Positions 6,911 through 7,824 of a DNA stretch of 7,824 nucleotides are shown here, one piece after another (within the stretch, counting starts at the first letter, position 1; each line of letters begins with the position of its first letter). The DNA is taken from assembly GCA_002167805.1 (NCBI GenBank), contig NHBT01000028.1, forward strand, positions 98,079 through 105,902, written 5' to 3'. A program made the position numbers and the translations under genes. The notes under the pieces were generated by a model. It was not told the origin of the DNA, ran no database searches, and saw only the letters and a program-made list of their open reading frames with translations. Origin of the DNA: Owenweeksia sp. TMED14. GTDB lineage: Bacteria > Bacteroidota > Bacteroidia > Flavobacteriales > Schleiferiaceae.

Positions 6911-7824
6911 ATGAACGTGTTTTTAACTATTTCCGATGCAAAGGCTCTAGATTCAGAAGATGCATTACGTCCATTGCGAAAAAAATTCTATCTCCCAAAA
7001 TGGAAAGGTGAAGATTCAATTTACCTATCAGGAAACTCTTTGGGCCCTCAGCCCAAAAACACAAAAAAAGCATTATTACAGGAGCTCAAGGACTGGGAAG
7101 AGCTGGGCGTAGCTGGTCATTTTAAAGCAAATAAACCTTGGTTTTCATACCATGAATACTTTAGCAAATCTTTGTCTAGACTCACAGGATCAAAGGAAAC
7201 AGAAGTTATTTGCATGGGGTCTTTAACTGCAAATCTCCATTTTGCCCTTGCAAGCTTTTACAGACCATCAAAAAAACGGAAAATTATACTATGTGAAAAA
7301 AAAGCTTTCCCCAGCGACAGATATGCATTAATCAGCAAACTAAAAATGCATAATCTCACTGAATCAGAATTATTAGAAGTTCATGGATCAGATTCTACTG
7401 GAGTCCCAAATGATGAAGACATCTTAAAAGCTATTTCAATTCATGGAGATAGCATATCTCTAGTTTTAATAGGCGGAGTCAATTACTATACGGGAAGGCT
7501 CTATGATATGAAAAGAATTACAAAAGCTGCGAAAGAAAAAGGCATCACTGTTGGCTGGGACTTGGCTCATGCCATAGGGAACGTTCCACTAAACTTGAAC
7601 AAATGGAATATAGATTTTGCGGTTTGGTGTTCTTACAAATATCTAAATTCTGGACCTGGAGGAACAGCAGGAATGTTTATTCATGAGAATCATCACAAAA
7701 ATGACCTTCCAAAATTAGCTGGATGGTGGGGGCATAATAAAGCAACAAGGTTTAAAATGGGCGATGAATTCGATCCAATAAAAACTGCAGAATCATGGCA
7801 AGTGAGTAACGCTCCAGTCCTTTC
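6911..7824 (+). CDS. kynU: Kynureninase, N-terminal 304 residues (cut by the right window edge)
   Basis: Kynureninase is a cytoplasmic PLP-dependent hydrolase of the aminotransferase class V fold. It cleaves L-kynurenine to anthranilate and L-alanine, or 3-hydroxykynurenine to 3-hydroxyanthranilate, in tryptophan catabolism. The frame runs open from an ATG at 6911 to the edge, 304 codons of an expected 420 or so. Family signatures appear in order: YLSGNSLGPQP (38-48), AFPSDRYAL (132-140) stacking on PLP, GWDLAHAIGN (215-224) with PLP-contacting D217 and H220, SYKYLNSGPGG (241-251) with the Schiff-base lysine K243, GWWGH (271-275), and WQVSNAP (296-302). The segment before WQ reads PIKTAES where many homologues have a GAEG-like sequence, a small variation. 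The start is chosen because it precedes the conserved N-terminus by the usual margin; no Shine-Dalgarno is visible. It is divergent from gcvP. Other kynurenine-pathway genes, if linked, would lie to the right. Confidence 0.96.
   Translation, partial: MNVFLTISDAKALDSEDALRPLRKKFYLPKWKGEDSIYLSGNSLGPQPKNTKKALLQELKDWEELGVAGHFKANKPWFSYHEYFSKSLSRLTGSKETEVICMGSLTANLHFALASFYRPSKKRKIILCEKKAFPSDRYALISKLKMHNLTESELLEVHGSDSTGVPNDEDILKAISIHGDSISLVLIGGVNYYTGRLYDMKRITKAAKEKGITVGWDLAHAIGNVPLNLNKWNIDFAVWCSYKYLNSGPGGTAGMFIHENHHKNDLPKLAGWWGHNKATRFKMGDEFDPIKTAESWQVSNAPVL

Noticed and set aside
6879..6912. ATAACC...GGTTAT inverted repeat reaching into the kynU start codon
   Set aside because: Only 6 bp with a 22-nt loop; too weak and too likely by chance to call a regulatory hairpin.
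1..7824. Mobile elements, CRISPR arrays, tRNA/rRNA genes, defence or biosynthetic systems
   Set aside because: No terminal repeats, transposase, spaced direct repeats, tRNA-like folds or such gene families are seen; the window is filled by six identifiable genes.

Overview
The window is an AT-rich stretch of ordinary chromosome from a member of the Bacteroidota, most likely a Flavobacteriales-type bacterium. Four things point there. The large secreted protein ends in a type IX secretion system (T9SS) type A sorting domain, which is essentially confined to this phylum. RecA has the [13 protein letters not shown] form of its catalytic-glutamate region. The endonuclease III lacks the iron-sulfur cluster cysteines and instead ends in a short SPARGW-type tail, as I recall for flavobacterial homologues. 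No Shine-Dalgarno sequence precedes any gene, while matches to the Bacteroidota promoter -7 element TAnnTTTG do occur. The phylum call is strong; anything finer is inference.

Layout from left to right: (1) recA on the minus strand, cut by the left edge after residue 173; (2) a bcp-type thiol peroxidase on the minus strand; (3) a 53-bp divergent spacer holding an 18-bp inverted repeat; (4) nth (endonuclease III) on the plus strand; (5) a strong hairpin terminator shared by the convergent nth and the next gene; (6) a 665-residue T9SS-secreted protein of unknown function on the minus strand; (7) gcvP, the full-length glycine decarboxylase P protein, on the minus strand; (8) a 76-bp divergent spacer; (9) kynU (kynureninase) on the plus strand, cut by the right edge after residue 304.

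recA, bcp and nth together form a genome-maintenance cluster covering recombinational repair, peroxide detoxification and base excision of oxidised pyrimidines. gcvP and kynU are both PLP-dependent amino-acid catabolic enzymes, but their pathways are not directly connected and the divergent arrangement need not mean co-regulation. The secreted protein sits between these groups, with its own candidate promoter and the shared terminator, so it looks like an independent unit.

All six genes are intact or cut only by the window edges. I see no mobile element, tRNA or rRNA, CRISPR array, prophage or defence gene, and no stretch over 300 bases without a gene. I do not find a convincing previously undescribed system. 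The points most worth a second look are the palindrome between bcp and nth, the cluster-less Nth, and the unassigned secreted protein.
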